DNA of 64,000 bases from Rhyacophila brunnea (Eukaryota; Arthropoda; Insecta; Trichoptera; Rhyacophilidae): positions 1,116,001 through 1,180,000 of the forward strand of contig JAGYXB010001072.1 of the NCBI GenBank assembly GCA_022495005.1, in the 5' to 3' direction. Under the pieces are notes generated by a model that saw nothing but the letters and a program-made list of their open reading frames with translations, ran no database searches and had not been told where the DNA came from. Numbering within the stretch: the stretch's first letter is position 1; every line of letters begins with the position of its first letter. The position numbers and the translations under genes were made by a program. Shown here piece after piece: positions 61,751 through 64,000 of this stretch.

Positions 61751-63222
61751 GCAGTATGAAAAAAAAAGATTTTACCACAAACCATCTGAAAAATACATAC
61801 ATCATAAAACATATACGTGATTTTGTGCCCCAAAACACTTATTTTATTATTATTTTGACGATTAGGAAAATTATGACACATGTTTCAGTGGCCATTACTA
61901 TGACAGCATTCGAAAACGTATTTTACTTTAAATTTTCTACAAATTTACTATTTGTGACATAAACCACTTAAGATCGATAATAAATAGACCTTGAAAAATA
62001 ATATTATTTTGTTTCTATTGATAATGCCAATAAACATACTCCTGGATACGTCCCTTTGAAAAAAACAAAACATGGCGACCCAGGTACATAAAAACTGTAT
62101 TAAGTACATGCAAAGTTTTTTAAATCGTTTAAAGCCCAACCAAGTAGGTATTTATCAAAATAATTAAAGTCCACCTATATTTTATCTAAACTGCTCAAGT
62201 CCAAAATATTTTTTTTTATAAATGTTGCACCGAACGAATACCTTTAGGACTTCTTTGTAGCCATCGTGGTTATAAGATTCAATTATCTTACAATATCTCA
62301 CATGCTGCAACCATTTGTATTACAAGATAATAAATAATATAATATAACTACATTTTTCTCAGTTTGACATTCACTGGTATTTTATGATGTTTGATTTGTC
62401 AACACAAATTATAACACCTGGTCTACGTCATGTGGTCTTGCCAATTTGATTGTTACTGCAATGCGAGTAAAGGTCATTTTTCTATGAGTTAAAATACTGT
62501 TCGCGACGGATAAAATTTTGGAAAAAAAAGACGTCCTCACCCGTTGAAATTCAAAAGCCTACTAAGGTTAGAAATGAGAAATTAGAAAAACTATATGGAC
62601 TAATCGATCAAATGGTCTCTTTTTGTTAATTTTGCAAAATAATTATAAATCTAAATTGTCTGAAAATAGGATAAATACATGAAAACGTACGACGTGTTTT
62701 GGTAATATAGCGTCACTAATTGTACCGAATTTATAGGGTTTTATTTATTTTTTCATTGTTAATTATTATTTATAGTATTACGGAAATGTTATATTATAAT
62801 AAAAAATATTTTTATTGTGCAGTATATATTATTTTGTGAGAAAAAATCATTCAAAATTGGCTGATGTATACTCAAACTAAAATGGCTTTAAAATCTTTAT
62901 TTTTCTGAAATTAAAAAAAGTACGTGAGTTAATCAATGAAATGTATTGTTTTACCCATTTCTTTCATACAATATATACCTGCAAAACTATTATTAAGTTC
63001 AAAAATTCACTGTGGCGTGACAGTCGTTTTGGCCAATTTCGAAAACAGGACCGACTATTTGTCATTTATTTTAAAAAGTAAAGCGAATCAGAAAATTTTA
63101 ATGACACAAAAAGTGTTATTTGAATATTATTTATTAGATTTTAAATAAATAAAGTGTTTATTATGTGTCAATTCGTGTTAAACGTCCTTGCCATTTCCAC
63201 GATTCTGAGAAGACAGGAAAAA

Positions 63223-63918
63223 ACGGGTCCAATGGCCTTAAGTCTGATTCACTCGCTCGAAAATCCAAATTTCAGCATCAAAACTAATGACTACATTCTT
63301 AATATTAGAACCAACATTTCCAAATTTAGCAATATTAACGAACACGGTACAAATATACTGCTATACTGGATTCCAGCACATAAAGGAATTAATGGCAATG
63401 AAATTGCTGATCAATTGGCAAAAAAATCCGTAAAATACCCATCAGAAAATATAAGAATTCCATACACAGATTTTAAAGCCCTGTTTAAACAAACAATGAG
63501 CGAAAATAACGGTAAATATTTAGAAAATCTTGGGAAAGAAAAGGGAACACACTACTATCAAAATTATTATAGTAGATCTCCTAAAACATGGTTTAGTAAA
63601 CATTGTAAAATAAAGCGAGATGTAATAGTGACAATAACTAGAAGCAGGACAGTGCATTACAGTCTCAACGAATCATTGTACGAAATTAAAGTGGTAGATA
63701 GCCCTCAGTGTCAGTGCGGGCATCCCACTCAAGATCTTAACCACATTGTCTGGCAATGTGATGCATACGACCAGGAGAGAGAGGTGTTAATGAATAAATT
63801 GGGAAAATGCAGGTTATTCACGATTAATTCGTTCCTGGCAAAACCAAATATTTCAGTTATGAAAATTGTACATGATTTTCTCCAAAAATGTAACGTAAAT
63901 GTCAAGTGTATAGTGTAA
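63223..63918 (+). pseudogene. Non-LTR retrotransposon fragment: second half of RNase H and C-terminus
   Basis: An open frame (its ORF runs from 63154) resumes the RNase H domain with GPMALSLIHSLENPNFS, LLYWIPAHKGINGNEIADQL and AKKS; the last catalytic Asp is the D of NEIADQLAK. It ends with a cysteine/histidine module, CQCGHPTQDLNHIVWQCDAY, usual at the C-terminus of RNase-H-bearing insect non-LTR elements. The stop is at 63916-63918 and the 3' UTR runs out of the window. This half has no internal stop over 230 codons, so the parent element was intact fairly recently. Confidence 0.8.
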
Positions 63919-64000
63919 CAAAGATGTAATTCTATATTATTAATAATGTAACTATTAATGTATGTAGTTAAAAAAAGTGTATGTATACTTTTGTTAACCA

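Larger units (their letters stand above)
60472..63222. mobile_element. About 2.75 kb inserted into the RNase H domain
   Basis: This AT-rich block separates the two halves of one RNase H reading frame, so it must have entered after the retrotransposon. It contains copy 3 of the hammerhead-like element (61517-61750) and a small hairpin CGAAGCG...CGCTTCG (60525-60553). I could not find matched ends or a target duplication at the junctions, so it may be a composite of several insertions. No intact gene lies in it; the reading frames of 60-100 codons show no conserved pattern. Confidence 0.6.

Overview
The window reads as nuclear DNA of an insect, most likely a moth or butterfly. It is AT-rich, its genes are split by many spliceosomal introns, it carries piggyBac (TTAA), PIF/Harbinger (TTA), hAT (8-bp) and pogo-like (TA) elements, a Helitron with lepidopteran-type ends (TCTAATATATAAA at the start, hairpin plus CTAG|T at the end), and the recurrent taggtaccta word typical of lepidopteran intergenic DNA. 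The host assignment is inference.

Positions 84-28123 (+) hold the 3' part of one large gene, a HEATR5B homologue (HEAT-repeat partner of the AP-1 clathrin adaptor). I reconstructed 32 exons that join in one phase-consistent frame: 5775 nt, 1924 codons plus stop. The gene begins upstream of the window. Its largest introns are largely built of transposons: a pogo-like element (intron 4), an unassigned inverted-repeat element (intron 21), a decayed PIF/Harbinger (intron 22), an intact antisense piggyBac with a 554-aa transposase (intron 27) and a 118-bp piggyBac-type MITE (intron 30). Intron 31 uses a GC donor.

Positions 32210-33381 (-) hold the last two coding exons of a second, convergent gene I do not recognise; its upstream exons lie further right or outside the window. 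About 4 kb of AT-rich DNA separates the two gene ends.

From 33.4 kb to 64 kb I find no confident host exon. The stretch is a mosaic of repeats: two non-LTR 3' tails, tRNA-headed repeats, two hAT MITEs, a Helitron with about 13 copies of an internal minisatellite, a foldback family, three copies of an inverted-repeat element carrying a hammerhead-ribozyme-like core, and a non-LTR element whose RNase H domain is split by about 2.75 kb of foreign DNA. Between them lie several CpG-richer, motif-dense islands (35.3, 44.4, 48.4, 51.6 and 52.1 kb) that could be regulatory DNA, perhaps in a long intron of the minus-strand gene.
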